Program-made: the position numbers and the translations under genes
In this document: positions 26,454-36,317 of the stretch, in pieces
How positions within the stretch are numbered: the stretch's first letter is position 1
How the letters are laid out: each line of letters begins with the position of its first letter
Notes under the pieces: generated by a model
What the model was told of the DNA's origin: nothing
The model's input: the letters and a program-made list of their open reading frames with translations, nothing else
Database searches by the model: none
From: CAZOHG01 sp964579725
GTDB lineage: Bacteria > Zhuqueibacterota > JdFR-76 > BMS3Abin05
Direction: 5' to 3'
DNA length: 54,524 nucleotides
NCBI GenBank assembly: GCA_964579725.1
Contig: CAZOHG010000023.1
Location: forward strand, 1 to 54,524

Positions 26454-28340
26454 ATGCTCAGGAAAAATTGGGTGCTCTGGTTGCTCATATCGATCGTGGG
26501 AAGCAGTACGGCTTTTTCGGCACCGAATCGAAGTTTTCAACGGCAGCAAAATCCGGAAGTGGAAAAGATCTACCAAAAATCCCTGAAGGCATACAAGAGC
26601 GGGCATTACGATGTGGTGGTTTGGGAGCTTCAAAACATGCTCATGCTCTTCCCGCAAAACCATCGCAAATCGTCGGCACTTTATTTAATGGCGCGGGCGG
26701 ATTACCATCTGAAAAAATACGACGACGCCAATGACTATTTAAATCAGCTTCTGAAAGAGTTTCCCCATTCGCGCTACCGAGACGAGGCTCTTTTTCTCAA
26801 AGCGGCGATTGCGTACGCCAAACAGGACAAAATGAAGGCGCTTAATCTGTTAGGAAAGATTATTCAAGCGTCGCCGAACGAAAAATTGGTTGCCCGCTCG
26901 GAACGTATTTTCTACCGAATGATTCAAAGTGATTTTTCCTCGGCTGAGCGATTGGCTCTGGAAAAAGAATTCAAAGCCCCTGCCTTTCAACCCATTTGGC
27001 TGTTAATGCACATTCGACAACAATGGAATCGGGGAGAATACGAATCGGCCAAGAAACAAATAGCCGAGTTTACCCAAAAATACCCAGCCAGTCCGCTGCG
27101 CTCGGAAGCGCTACAATTGCAAAAGTGGATTGCACAGGGGCCTGTGCGGAAAATGAAGGTGGGTGTTGTGCTGCCCTTAACCGGGTACTACCGCGAGCAA
27201 GCCACCGATCTGGTCAACGGCATAAAATTGGCTTTTGAAGGGTGGAAGCAGGTCAACCCCCGTGCAAACCTGAACCTGACGATTTCAGATAGTCATGACG
27301 ACATGGTACAGCTTCTGAAAACCACCCAACAAATGGCGCACAATAGGCAGGTTTTGGGAGTGGTAGGGTCGTTGGAGAGTTCAGCAACGGCAGCTTTGGG
27401 GGCCGTTGCCGCCTGTACCAATTTGCCTGTTTTAGCACCCACGGCTACCGCCAACGGAATCGCCGGCCTGGGGACGAATATTTTCCAAATGGACGGTGAC
27501 ATTGACATTCGAGGTGAAAAAATAGCCGAATACGCAGTGAATCAGCTTCATTTGAAAACCTTTGCCATTCTGGCTCCTGCCGACGAGTACGGAAAACAAA
27601 TTACCGACAGTTTCACAGAAACCATCGACAAATTGGGTGGAAAAATCTTAGCGGAAACCTGGTACTACGAAGGAGCCGTTGATTTTAAAAAACAACTGTC
27701 GCACATCCGGAACGTGGGGCTGGAGAAAATGTTGTGGGATTCTCTCCAAACCGCTCACCCCGAATACAGTGAAGCCGGAATTGATTCCCTTTTTGCCATT
27801 GAAAAAAGAATCTGGCAGGAAAAACAGCGCAGCCGCGTCATTAAAAAACTGGCCGATTCCACCGCCGTGCCGGTTACCTCCATTGACGGCGTTTTTCTCC
27901 CGATTTACACGGAAGACATTAAATACGTGGCCCCGCAGTACGCACTGTTCAATATTCAATCCCAAATTTTGGGAAGCGATTACTGGAAAGATTTAAATGT
28001 GCTGGACGACAATCGAAATTACGTGAACGGAGTGGTGTTCACCACAGACGTGTACGCAAACGAAAATGCCCTGCCCTACCTGCGGTTTACCAATACCTAC
28101 CGAAAGCGGTTTAAAATGTCGCCGAGCAAATTTTCGCTTTTGGGCTACGACACCATGAATTTTCTACTGTCCGCTGTCAAAACGGGCGCTTTTACTCGGA
28201 AAACCCTCCTTGAAAAGCTAAAAACCGTCCGCCGCTTTGACGGAATTCACGGGGCATTTCTTTTTGAGAACGGAAAACGGGTCAATTCCGGGTTGGTTCT
28301 TTTGCAATACCGGAACGGACATTTTATGAAGCTACACTGA
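26454..28340 (+). CDS. LpoA-like TPR and periplasmic-binding-fold protein
   Basis: Predicted 628-residue exported protein. A signal peptide (about 1-22, ending STAFSA) precedes TPR-like helical repeats (about 30-230; KIYQKSLKAYKSGHYDVVVW and later SALYLMARADYHLKKYDDAN), then a type I periplasmic-binding fold (from about 238: KVGVVLPLTGYYREQATDLV; GVVGSLESSATAALGAVAAC). This order equals E. coli LpoA, the outer-membrane activator of PBP1A, but no lipobox is visible. I prefer ATG 26454 with GGAGAGG just upstream; ATG 26433 overlapping the glmS stop is an alternative. A role in cell-wall synthesis is inferred from architecture and from following glmS; a solute-binding role is the other option. 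Confidence 0.75.
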   Translation: MLRKNWVLWLLISIVGSSTAFSAPNRSFQRQQNPEVEKIYQKSLKAYKSGHYDVVVWELQNMLMLFPQNHRKSSALYLMARADYHLKKYDDANDYLNQLLKEFPHSRYRDEALFLKAAIAYAKQDKMKALNLLGKIIQASPNEKLVARSERIFYRMIQSDFSSAERLALEKEFKAPAFQPIWLLMHIRQQWNRGEYESAKKQIAEFTQKYPASPLRSEALQLQKWIAQGPVRKMKVGVVLPLTGYYREQATDLVNGIKLAFEGWKQVNPRANLNLTISDSHDDMVQLLKTTQQMAHNRQVLGVVGSLESSATAALGAVAACTNLPVLAPTATANGIAGLGTNIFQMDGDIDIRGEKIAEYAVNQLHLKTFAILAPADEYGKQITDSFTETIDKLGGKILAETWYYEGAVDFKKQLSHIRNVGLEKMLWDSLQTAHPEYSEAGIDSLFAIEKRIWQEKQRSRVIKKLADSTAVPVTSIDGVFLPIYTEDIKYVAPQYALFNIQSQILGSDYWKDLNVLDDNRNYVNGVVFTTDVYANENALPYLRFTNTYRKRFKMSPSKFSLLGYDTMNFLLSAVKTGAFTRKTLLEKLKTVRRFDGIHGAFLFENGKRVNSGLVLLQYRNGHFMKLH

Positions 28341-28703
28341 CGTGCCCGATGTAAGGAAACGATTTTTCGGAAGAAGCGTTGAAAATAAGGCGAGATTTTA
28401 ACGACAACCTGCATTCAATTAGTTGCCTCTTCGCCCAAAAGGGAATAGTTGTTGGTAAATGTCGAAGGAATCGGTTCGCTTCTTAAAGAGAAAATGTGAA
28501 TTTTACATTTCTCGTCAGAATGATTTGAGAAAAAACCGACCGAACAACCGCGAACAGGCCTAAAGAAATAGGGGCCTGGCTGTACAGGCTTGGCAGGAAA
28601 AACAAAAGAAGAAAGTGGTAATAAAATCGTGTTATTTAGAAATTTGACTTGATTTTAGGAAATATTTCACTAAATTAAAAGAGTCATCTTTCGGGAGAGA
28701 ATT
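28341..28703 (+). other. 363-nt intergenic stretch before uppS
   Basis: No gene is evident. It contains an imperfect hairpin GAGAAAATGT/ACATTTCTC (28488-28513, one bulge, 7-nt loop), a second short stem CAGGCC/GGCCTG (28555-28578) without a T tract, an AT-rich promoter near its 3' end, and CGGGAGAG as the ribosome site for uppS. Confidence 0.5.
28649..28676 (+). promoter_or_regulatory. Probable promoter for uppS-tamB-bamA
   Basis: TTGATT (28649-28654), 16-nt spacer, TAAATT (28671-28676), 28 nt before the uppS start. A TTGACT at 28644 overlaps the -35 but would leave a 21-nt spacer. Confidence 0.5.
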
Positions 28704-29495
28704 TTGGCTGACTGGGATAAAAAAATACAGGATCGTCTAAAACAGACCGGTAATTTGCCCCGCCATATTGCCATTATTATGGACGGCAATGGGCGCTGGG
28801 CCAAGAGGCGAGGATTGCCCCGTGTGGCCGGACACCGGGAAGGCATTAATTCCGTCCGGGACATTGTGGAAGCGTGCGGGCAATTGGGCATCGAAGTGCT
28901 GACTCTGTACACCTTTTCTCTGGAAAATTGGAAGCGCCCGAAGGAAGAGGTCTCCTACCTCATGACGCTTTTGGTGCGGACGATTAAGCGCGAGATCAGC
29001 GATCTGCAAAAAAACAACGTGCGGCTGATGATTATTGGGCACACGGAGGATTTACCGGATCTAACGCGCAAAAGTCTGGAAGACGGCGTGGAAAAGACCA
29101 AAAACAACACGGGGCTCAAACTGGTGTTGGCGCTAAGCTACGGCGGGCGTCGGGAAATTTTGGACGCCGTGCAAAAAATCGGGGAAAAGATTGCACGGGG
29201 AGAAATTTCTCCGGCGGACATCGACGAAACCCTATTTTCCCAAAATTTGTACACGGCCGGCCTGCCTGATCCGGATTTGCTCATTCGAACCAGCGGCGAG
29301 CTCCGCGTGAGCAATTTCCTGCTCTGGCAAATGGCTTACACCGAAATGTACATTACCGATGTTTTCTGGCCGGATTTCCGCCGAAAGGAACTTTACGAAG
29401 CAATTAGCGTGTACCAAAAAAGAGAGCGGCGGTTTGGTCTGGTAAGCGAGCAGGTTCGTGCGCTCTCGGCAAAGGTGCACACACACAGCGGCTAA
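28704..29495 (+). CDS. uppS: Undecaprenyl diphosphate synthase
   Basis: Predicted 263-residue cis-prenyltransferase that builds the C55 lipid carrier for peptidoglycan, LPS and capsule. IIMDGNGRWAKRRGLPRVAG with the catalytic D27, LTLYTFSLENWKRPKEEV, LVLALSYGGRREILDA and PDLLIRTSGELRVSNFLLWQ are the family motifs in normal order. The TTG start has CGGGAGAG about 8 nt upstream and fits the usual short helix before the first strand. It heads the envelope-biogenesis run. Confidence 0.96.
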   Translation: MADWDKKIQDRLKQTGNLPRHIAIIMDGNGRWAKRRGLPRVAGHREGINSVRDIVEACGQLGIEVLTLYTFSLENWKRPKEEVSYLMTLLVRTIKREISDLQKNNVRLMIIGHTEDLPDLTRKSLEDGVEKTKNNTGLKLVLALSYGGRREILDAVQKIGEKIARGEISPADIDETLFSQNLYTAGLPDPDLLIRTSGELRVSNFLLWQMAYTEMYITDVFWPDFRRKELYEAISVYQKRERRFGLVSEQVRALSAKVHTHSG

Positions 29496-29544
29496 AACGC
29501 AGGCCGCGCGTCGGATTTGGCTTTTCAATTTTTGAAATAAATCG

Positions 29545-32500
29545 ATGAAATCTCGGAAATGGTTAGTCACTGTCATTGTCCTGTTCCTTCTATTTGTTGT
29601 CGGGGTTCAACTTGCCTGGAAATTTCTGTCCGTCAATGACCGCCTGCGCAATCTCCTCCTGAACGAAATTCGCCCCAACATCCAGGGCGAAGTCCTCATT
29701 GGAAAATTGGAAGTCAAACTCGGCACCATTCACCTCAAGAATATTTCCATCGCCTGGGAAAAACAACCCTACATTGTAAGGGTGAAGGATTTGCGCCTGG
29801 GACTTAATTTTTTCAATTTGCTCAAGTACAATTTCAATCCCCTCCGTTTTGTGTCCGATGTGGCGGTCAATCGCCCCGAGTTTATTTTGAAAAATGTTCC
29901 TTCTGCCCGAAAAAGCCCACGAAAAACACCGTCACTTCCCGATTCTCTTACACAGGAACTGATTAAAAAAAAATACCGACAGCGGTTAATCGACTTTAAA
30001 TTTGTCGGTCGCATTGTGTTAGAAAAGGGAGCGGTGGGCATTCAGGATTCGCTGGGAAAGGTCCATTTTTTTGTAAACCAAATGGACGGGTGGGTGAATA
30101 CGGAAAATTTGTCCCGGGCTATTGTGCGCATGAACGGCAAATTTTTGAACAGCCAGCGTTACAACCTGGGGATTAAGGGGATGATTAATCTCCGGCGCGG
30201 GATTCTCGATTCCATTCGGCTCAATCTCTACTCGGACAATTTGGCGCAGGCCTTTTCCAATCTGCCTCAAAAAAAAGTCCACGTTTTGTCGGGTACGCTT
30301 GAGGGAAAGTTGACCCTCCGAGAGAATCTGAGAAATTTTGGCAATCCCCTCAATTTGTCAGGATTGGTAACATTTAAAAATCTCAATGTGGATTTTTTGA
30401 ACGGGAAAATCCCCGTGAAAAATCTCAATTACGCCCTTGTTTTGGATCGCTGGAATGTTTTGGTTCGAGAAGCTTCCCAGGAGATTTTCGGCACCCCCGT
30501 TTCCGTGACCGGGGATGTTCAAAATTTGTTGAATCCTCAATTTCACCTCTCGTTGAGGTCCGAAGATTTCATTCTACACCGTGTTTTGGCGGGATTCTTT
30601 CCGGCCAAAAACCTTCCTGCCACCGGCCGCACCAAAATTGCGCTCACACTAACCGGTCCGCTCCAAAATCCGAAAGTTACGGGAAATCTTGAGGGGCGCG
30701 GCATCCGCTACGCCTCTTTGCCTGTCCGTAGAGCTACATTTGATTTTGCTTACCAAAAGGGAGCGCTGTCGGTGGGGAAAATGCGGGCGCAATTGAAGAA
30801 GCTGGGACTAACCGGCGGCGGAATCCTGCACTTCAATCGCAAACAGCCGTGGGGCGCCTTTCACTACACGGCATCTGGGGACATGCTCCCGTTGCTAAAA
30901 TCCGTGCCTCTGAAAGAACTGGATTCACTGGGCATTCAGCTTTCCGGGCAAGCCCGACTGGACTCGGGGCACGTCTCCAATCGGGTGACCTACCGGCTTC
31001 AGGGGAGGGGCGCCCGTCGCGATACGCTACTGTTCTCGGGTTCCAGCACTTTTGAAAACGGGATTTTGAAAATCGGATTGGATCAAATCGGAGCGCCTTT
31101 TAAAAGTCGAACCGTTGTGAAGTGGGGTGAAAAAGAGCCGCACCTGACGACTGAGTGGCTTCATTTTGGCGGGGAGCTCTGGCGTATTTTGCCCGTTCCC
31201 ATCAAAAAAACGCTGGCTCGCCGAATTGGGGTGAGTCTGAGAATGGACGGCACCTCCCGAAATTTGCAGTACACTCTGGTGGCCGAGCGCCAGACAGCAG
31301 AAACCCTGATTCCCGATCTGTTTCAAATAGACGGAACCCTGCGCAAAGCGGCCCACGGAAAACTATCTGTGGACGGAGCCATTCGCTATTTTCCGCTTTC
31401 CGGTGAGACGGTGACGGGAGGCATTCATGTGAGCCTTGACACCGATTCCCTTGTGGTGCAGGAGTACCACCTCGGAAATTACTACGGAATGACCGGCAGC
31501 CTGAACCGCAAAACAGGTGCGTTGCAGGGGCAAATTCAAATCCACAATGCGGCACTCGCCTATATTTTTGACGGTTTTTTACTGCGGCCCATTCTCAACG
31601 CTCAAGGGGTGGTGAATGGGATTGTGGTTCTGGGCGGGAAACTCTCGGACCCGTCCGTTGTGGCGCAATTCAATCTGGAAAAGGGTATTTTCAGCGGCTA
31701 CGGTTACTACAGCGGACTGATTTCGTTGGAATACCGAAACCAAAAAATGCTGGTCAACCAGTTGGTTCTCAACCGTGAACGCAATCAAATCCTGGCGCTT
31801 TCCGGCCAAACCGATTTGTCCACCAAGCAATTGAATTTTCAGGTACACGGCCAGAATGTGGACGTGGATTTTCTTTCGCAGCTTTTGGGGAATCGAATTC
31901 ATTTTCTAACAGGTCGGTGTTCATTCGATCTGTCGATTTTGGACGACTGGAGCACCCCGGATTTTCGGGGACACCTGGACTTTCAAAACGGCCGCCTGTT
32001 TTTTGTCCGTTACGACCGGCTGTCGGTCGAGTTGGGGAAAAAACGGGGAGGGGTAAAAAATCCTTCTGAAGTGCCCGGGGTGTGGATTCAACGGATGAAA
32101 TTGGTGCGAAACAAGCAGTTTGTCGTCCACGCCCAGGCATTTTTCCCGCTTTCGGTGAACCGCGAAATGGACATCCGCTTGAAAGGCTCTGGAAATTTTT
32201 TAAATCTGCTGTTGGAGAATGTGACCTTTTTCAAAAAAACATCCAGCCATTCCCGTTTTCGTTTTTCCATTGGAGGCACGTACTCGGCGCCGATCTACAC
32301 CGGGGGGGAAGTGGAGTTCACAAACGGCAGCATTGAATTTCAGGATGTTTTACCCAGGGCAACCCAATTAAGCGGCAAGGTGCGTTTGGAGCCCGAAAGC
32401 CAATTTGTGCACATTTTGAAAATTACGGGTAAAATGGCCGGGCAGCCGATTGAATTACGAACCTTCGGCAAAGAGTTAAAATCTGCCCGACCCCTGGAAC

Positions 32501-33708
32501 CACTGGTCATTCACGGGTGGGGACTCAATTTCGGGGTGGTGGGTGTTAAAGTGGGCGGAAAGGGGATTCCCGTTCACATCCCCGGAATGATGCGGCCTAA
32601 CGACCAGATTTGGGTGCGGGCCACGGGGAAGGAGAAAGAAAATTACCTTTATTTGGCCGGGCCCTCGGCCAGCCCGGTGTTGCGCGGTCTGGTTTTTGTG
32701 CACGACGGCAACATTAGCTATCCGTTTGAGGAAGGAAAGAAACCCAGAAAAGCGAAAAACGCCAGGCCCGATTTTGTAACCGATGTCCTGAATCGAATGG
32801 TGTGGGATTTGACGGTAATCCCCGGCCGGAATGTGCACTACGTGAAAACCATTCGCGGCCTCATTGACAATGTGTGGATCAACGCCACCATCGATTCCCC
32901 GGAAGACGGGTTGCATTTTTCCGGCAGGCTGATCGATAAAAGCTTCCGGATTGTAGGGAAATTGGAATCAACCCGGGGAAGCGTGGAATATTTGGACCTG
33001 AACTTTTCCATCGAACATTTCGGAATTGAATTCGATCGATCGGACATTTTGCCTGTGGTGTACGGGCGCGCCCGAACCGTTCTGACCGATTCCACGGGAT
33101 TTCCTTACAATATTTACGCTACACTGTACACCATTGACCCCCAAACGAAGGTGGAACGGGAGCGCGGCCGGTGGGGGCAGATTCATTTTCGGCTTTCCAC
33201 AGACAACCCGAATATTGGCAACTCCGAAGCCCAAATTCTGGGCGCCCTGGGCTACTCCGTCCGAAATATTCGGAGCAAAGCCACGGACATGATCGGTATT
33301 AGTGCCGACCATTTGCTGATTAAGCCCCTCTTTCGGCCCCTCGAGCGCCACGCCGAAAAATACCTCAAATTGGACATTGTCAGCATTCGTTCGCAATTTG
33401 CGCGCAACATGCTGGAAATCAACCGCTACAACCGCCAAATCGACCCGCGGTATTTGATTTTCCGCAGTACGCAGGTTACTTTGGGAAAATATTTGAAAAA
33501 TAATTTATTTTTATTATATTCAGTAGAGCTTGAAGCCGGATTAGACCCGCGCTACCAGGAAAGCGGTTTGGGATTTAAGAATTACTTGAATCTGGAATAC
33601 CGCATGAAACCGAACCTTTTATTTGAATTACAGTATAACTACAACAATCTGCTTCGGAGGCAGAAAAGCGATTTGCGCTTGCAAATTCGGCACTCGTTTA
33701 CATTTTGA
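29545..33708 (+). CDS. tamB: TamB/AsmA-like translocation and assembly module protein
   Basis: Predicted 1387-residue protein anchored by an N-terminal helix (about 7-25: LVTVIVLFLLFVVGVQLAWK) and spanning the periplasm with a long beta-taco, as in YhdP/TamB proteins that shuttle phospholipids to the outer membrane or aid barrel assembly. The body is repetitive amphipathic beta structure of the type VRGxGxFxNG and LxGxVRLExxSQ. The C-terminal DUF490 domain is at about 1000-1387 and contains HFRLSTDNPNIGNSEAQILG and QFARNMLEINRYNRQIDPRY. It ends in a beta-signal-like RLQIRHSFTF. bamA follows after a short gap, a common pairing. Confidence 0.88.
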   Translation: MKSRKWLVTVIVLFLLFVVGVQLAWKFLSVNDRLRNLLLNEIRPNIQGEVLIGKLEVKLGTIHLKNISIAWEKQPYIVRVKDLRLGLNFFNLLKYNFNPLRFVSDVAVNRPEFILKNVPSARKSPRKTPSLPDSLTQELIKKKYRQRLIDFKFVGRIVLEKGAVGIQDSLGKVHFFVNQMDGWVNTENLSRAIVRMNGKFLNSQRYNLGIKGMINLRRGILDSIRLNLYSDNLAQAFSNLPQKKVHVLSGTLEGKLTLRENLRNFGNPLNLSGLVTFKNLNVDFLNGKIPVKNLNYALVLDRWNVLVREASQEIFGTPVSVTGDVQNLLNPQFHLSLRSEDFILHRVLAGFFPAKNLPATGRTKIALTLTGPLQNPKVTGNLEGRGIRYASLPVRRATFDFAYQKGALSVGKMRAQLKKLGLTGGGILHFNRKQPWGAFHYTASGDMLPLLKSVPLKELDSLGIQLSGQARLDSGHVSNRVTYRLQGRGARRDTLLFSGSSTFENGILKIGLDQIGAPFKSRTVVKWGEKEPHLTTEWLHFGGELWRILPVPIKKTLARRIGVSLRMDGTSRNLQYTLVAERQTAETLIPDLFQIDGTLRKAAHGKLSVDGAIRYFPLSGETVTGGIHVSLDTDSLVVQEYHLGNYYGMTGSLNRKTGALQGQIQIHNAALAYIFDGFLLRPILNAQGVVNGIVVLGGKLSDPSVVAQFNLEKGIFSGYGYYSGLISLEYRNQKMLVNQLVLNRERNQILALSGQTDLSTKQLNFQVHGQNVDVDFLSQLLGNRIHFLTGRCSFDLSILDDWSTPDFRGHLDFQNGRLFFVRYDRLSVELGKKRGGVKNPSEVPGVWIQRMKLVRNKQFVVHAQAFFPLSVNREMDIRLKGSGNFLNLLLENVTFFKKTSSHSRFRFSIGGTYSAPIYTGGEVEFTNGSIEFQDVLPRATQLSGKVRLEPESQFVHILKITGKMAGQPIELRTFGKELKSARPLEPLVIHGWGLNFGVVGVKVGGKGIPVHIPGMMRPNDQIWVRATGKEKENYLYLAGPSASPVLRGLVFVHDGNISYPFEEGKKPRKAKNARPDFVTDVLNRMVWDLTVIPGRNVHYVKTIRGLIDNVWINATIDSPEDGLHFSGRLIDKSFRIVGKLESTRGSVEYLDLNFSIEHFGIEFDRSDILPVVYGRARTVLTDSTGFPYNIYATLYTIDPQTKVERERGRWGQIHFRLSTDNPNIGNSEAQILGALGYSVRNIRSKATDMIGISADHLLIKPLFRPLERHAEKYLKLDIVSIRSQFARNMLEINRYNRQIDPRYLIFRSTQVTLGKYLKNNLFLLYSVELEAGLDPRYQESGLGFKNYLNLEYRMKPNLLFELQYNYNNLLRRQKSDLRLQIRHSFTF

Positions 33709-33881
33709 GAAGGGAAACCGGCTTTTTAAAAGGAGGCGCTTTTGCTTTCCAAATGAAAGGCTCTCGGCACCAGAGGCCGGGCAAAACTAAAGATCGGTTT
33801 GGAAACCGCACCCGGATTGGAAGCTCATTTTATTTTCTACGATTATTATTGAAGAACGGAATGTTCATGGAGGCAGTGAGG

Positions 33882-36209
33882 ATGTTTTTTCGGAATAAAA
33901 AGTGGTTACCTTTTGCTCTTTTCTTGGCGTTGGCAATTTTGTGGTTGGGAGGAACCGCCCATTCACAGGCCAAACAAACGGTGAAAATTTTGGGTGTGCG
34001 TATTGAAGGCAATGTGACCGCCGACCCGGACATCATTAAACTCACGTCCGGGCTTTCCGAAGGGAAATCCGTCACCGGTGAAGTTATTCAATCGGCTGTG
34101 CGCCAGCTTTGGTCCCTGGGCATTTTTTCGGACGTCCAGATTATTTTGGAAAAAGAAATGCCTCAGGGCGTTTTTTTGGTGATTAAGGTCTCCGAATACC
34201 CGCGGTTAGAATCCTATACATTTAAGGGGAACAAAAAGATCAAGACCAAGGATATTAAAGAGGCCATCGATATTTACCCCGGGCAGGTCATTAATCCGAA
34301 CCAGATTTTGCAGGCGAAGCGGAAAATCAAAAAGCTGTACACCAAAAAGGGCTACCTGCTCGCCACAATCGACACGAAATTGGACACCTTGAGCAAGGGG
34401 CGGAAAGTCATTCTCCATTTCACTATTCACGAGGGCCGCAAGGTTAAAATCAAACGTATTCGGTTTAAAGGGAACAAATTTTTCACCGACGCCAAGCTGA
34501 AACGCCAATTTAAGAAAACCAAAGAGGACAAATGGTGGTGGTTCGGGGGCGATTTTAAGGAAGACGAGTACGAAAAAGACAAAGAAAAACTGATGGATTT
34601 CTACCACAAAGAGGGGTTTCGGGATGCTGAAATCGTGAAGGATTCCATCTATTTCGATGCCAAAAAGCAGAATATGTTTATTGACATTACCGTGTCCGAG
34701 GGCGAGCGCTACAAGATTCGGAAAATTACCTGGACAGGCAACAAATTGTTCAGCGACAAGCGCCTGGCGTCGCTTTTGGGATTGAAGGCGGGGGATTACT
34801 ACAATCAGGAGGCCCTAAAGAAGGCGGTTTCGGAAAAACTGGGCAGTCTGTACTACGATCAAGGGTACATTTTCGCCCAAATTGTCCCGCGCGAAATTCC
34901 CGTGGGTAAAAATCAATTGGACATTGAATTTCAAATTCAGGAAGGCAGTCCCGTCAAAGTGCGGCGGATTGACATCGTTGGGAACACCAAAACCAAGGAC
35001 AAAGTAGTTCGGCGGGAATTGCGCATTTTCCCTGGTGACACCTTCAGCCGAGCGGCACTCATGCGGAGTCAGCGGGAAGTTTTCATCCTGAATTATTTTA
35101 GCAATGTGGTGCCGGACGTCAAACCGGTGGACGACTCTCACGTGGATTTGCAATTCAAGGTGGACGAGAAATCAACCGACACGGCAAATATGTCGGCCGG
35201 CTGGAGCGAACGCGACCGTCTGATTGGCAGCATTGGCGTTGCCATGAACAATCTGTTCGGCAACGGACAGCGGCTTAACTTCAACTGGACGTTTGGACGT
35301 TACTACCGCGATTTTCAGGTCGGTTTTACGGAGCCGTGGCTCATGGACACGCCCACATTGGCGGGTTTCAATATATACGACACCAAGCGCGAGGCGTACT
35401 ACATCGGCTACAAGCAGGTCAGCCGCGGCGGTTCTTTCCGCTTAGGGCGGCGCCTCACCTGGCCGGACAATTATTTTCGGTGGGATTGGATTTACCGCAT
35501 CGACCAGACCTCTTTATCGGATTTTTCCAGCTACATTCGGGAACGCAATCCCAACGGTATTGTCACCGAGCACTGGCCGCTAACCAGTAGCAGTATTACG
35601 GAAATCATTTCGCGCGACAGCCGTGACCGCCCCGAATTTCCCACACAAGGGTCACGCATGAGCTTTTCTACTGAAGTGGCCGGCGGCATTTTGGGCGGCA
35701 ATGTGGATTACTACAAGGCCGAATTCGGCATCAATTGGTTCTTTCCGTTTTTTTGGAAATTCGTCCTGCATTCGGAAACCCGCATGGGCTACATGGACGG
35801 CTTCACTCGCTCGTCACGGATTCCGTATTTGGATTTGTTCTTCCTCGGCGGCGATGGCCTTTCCCGTTCCATTCCGCTACGCGGCTACGACGATCCGCTG
35901 GCAGGCGGCACGGTGTACACAGACGGTGGGCGCACCCTGTTCAAGCAATCGCTGGAAATCCGCTTTCCGTTTGTCCAAAATCCCACCGCTTACGGTTTGG
36001 TGTTTGCGGAAGCCGGAAACATCTGGCCGAGCCTGAGCAATACCGATCCCTTCAACCTGCGGCGCTCCGTGGGAGCTGGTGTCCGGGTGTTTATGCCGAT
36101 GATCGGAATGATCGGATTTGACTACGCCTACGGATTTGACAATGTGGATCGGTACGGCCACGTGAAAGGCCAGTGGAAGCCACACTTTGTGTTCGGTACC
36201 GGATTTTAA
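33882..36209 (+). CDS. bamA: Outer-membrane protein assembly factor BamA
   Basis: Predicted 775-residue Omp85 protein that folds beta-barrels into the outer membrane. A signal peptide (about 1-26, ending GTAHSQ) is followed by five POTRA domains (VKILGVRIEGNVTADPDIIK; YTFKGNKKIKTKDIKEAIDI; KIKRIRFKGNKFFTDAKLKR; RKITWTGNKLFSDKRLASLL; VRRIDIVGNTKTKDKVVRRE) and the barrel, with the lid-lock type segment IPLRGYDDPLAGG and the terminal HFVFGTGF. I chose ATG 33882 because GGAGG lies 8 nt upstream and a signal peptide starts there; the frame is open from 33705. The skp-lpxD context supports BamA over TamA. Confidence 0.95.
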   Translation: MFFRNKKWLPFALFLALAILWLGGTAHSQAKQTVKILGVRIEGNVTADPDIIKLTSGLSEGKSVTGEVIQSAVRQLWSLGIFSDVQIILEKEMPQGVFLVIKVSEYPRLESYTFKGNKKIKTKDIKEAIDIYPGQVINPNQILQAKRKIKKLYTKKGYLLATIDTKLDTLSKGRKVILHFTIHEGRKVKIKRIRFKGNKFFTDAKLKRQFKKTKEDKWWWFGGDFKEDEYEKDKEKLMDFYHKEGFRDAEIVKDSIYFDAKKQNMFIDITVSEGERYKIRKITWTGNKLFSDKRLASLLGLKAGDYYNQEALKKAVSEKLGSLYYDQGYIFAQIVPREIPVGKNQLDIEFQIQEGSPVKVRRIDIVGNTKTKDKVVRRELRIFPGDTFSRAALMRSQREVFILNYFSNVVPDVKPVDDSHVDLQFKVDEKSTDTANMSAGWSERDRLIGSIGVAMNNLFGNGQRLNFNWTFGRYYRDFQVGFTEPWLMDTPTLAGFNIYDTKREAYYIGYKQVSRGGSFRLGRRLTWPDNYFRWDWIYRIDQTSLSDFSSYIRERNPNGIVTEHWPLTSSSITEIISRDSRDRPEFPTQGSRMSFSTEVAGGILGGNVDYYKAEFGINWFFPFFWKFVLHSETRMGYMDGFTRSSRIPYLDLFFLGGDGLSRSIPLRGYDDPLAGGTVYTDGGRTLFKQSLEIRFPFVQNPTAYGLVFAEAGNIWPSLSNTDPFNLRRSVGAGVRVFMPMIGMIGFDYAYGFDNVDRYGHVKGQWKPHFVFGTGF

Positions 36210-36234
36210 AAAATACATTTTTTCATCTTTCCGC

Positions 36235-36263
36235 TTGCAAATCACAAAAAAATGGCGTAAAAT
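36235..36263 (+). promoter_or_regulatory. Candidate promoter before skp
   Basis: TTGCAA (36235-36240), exactly 17 nt, TAAAAT (36258-36263), located in the 108-nt gap between bamA and skp. Internal promoter for skp-lpxD; transcription may also continue from bamA. Confidence 0.5.
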
Positions 36264-36317
36264 GTGAATTGTTGTCGACTAAAATAACGAAATACGTACC
36301 AAAAAATGGAGGTAGTG

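Noticed and set aside
33705..33881. Longer N-terminus for BamA
   Set aside because: The extra 59 residues precede a normal signal peptide, and GGAGG supports the ATG at 33882.
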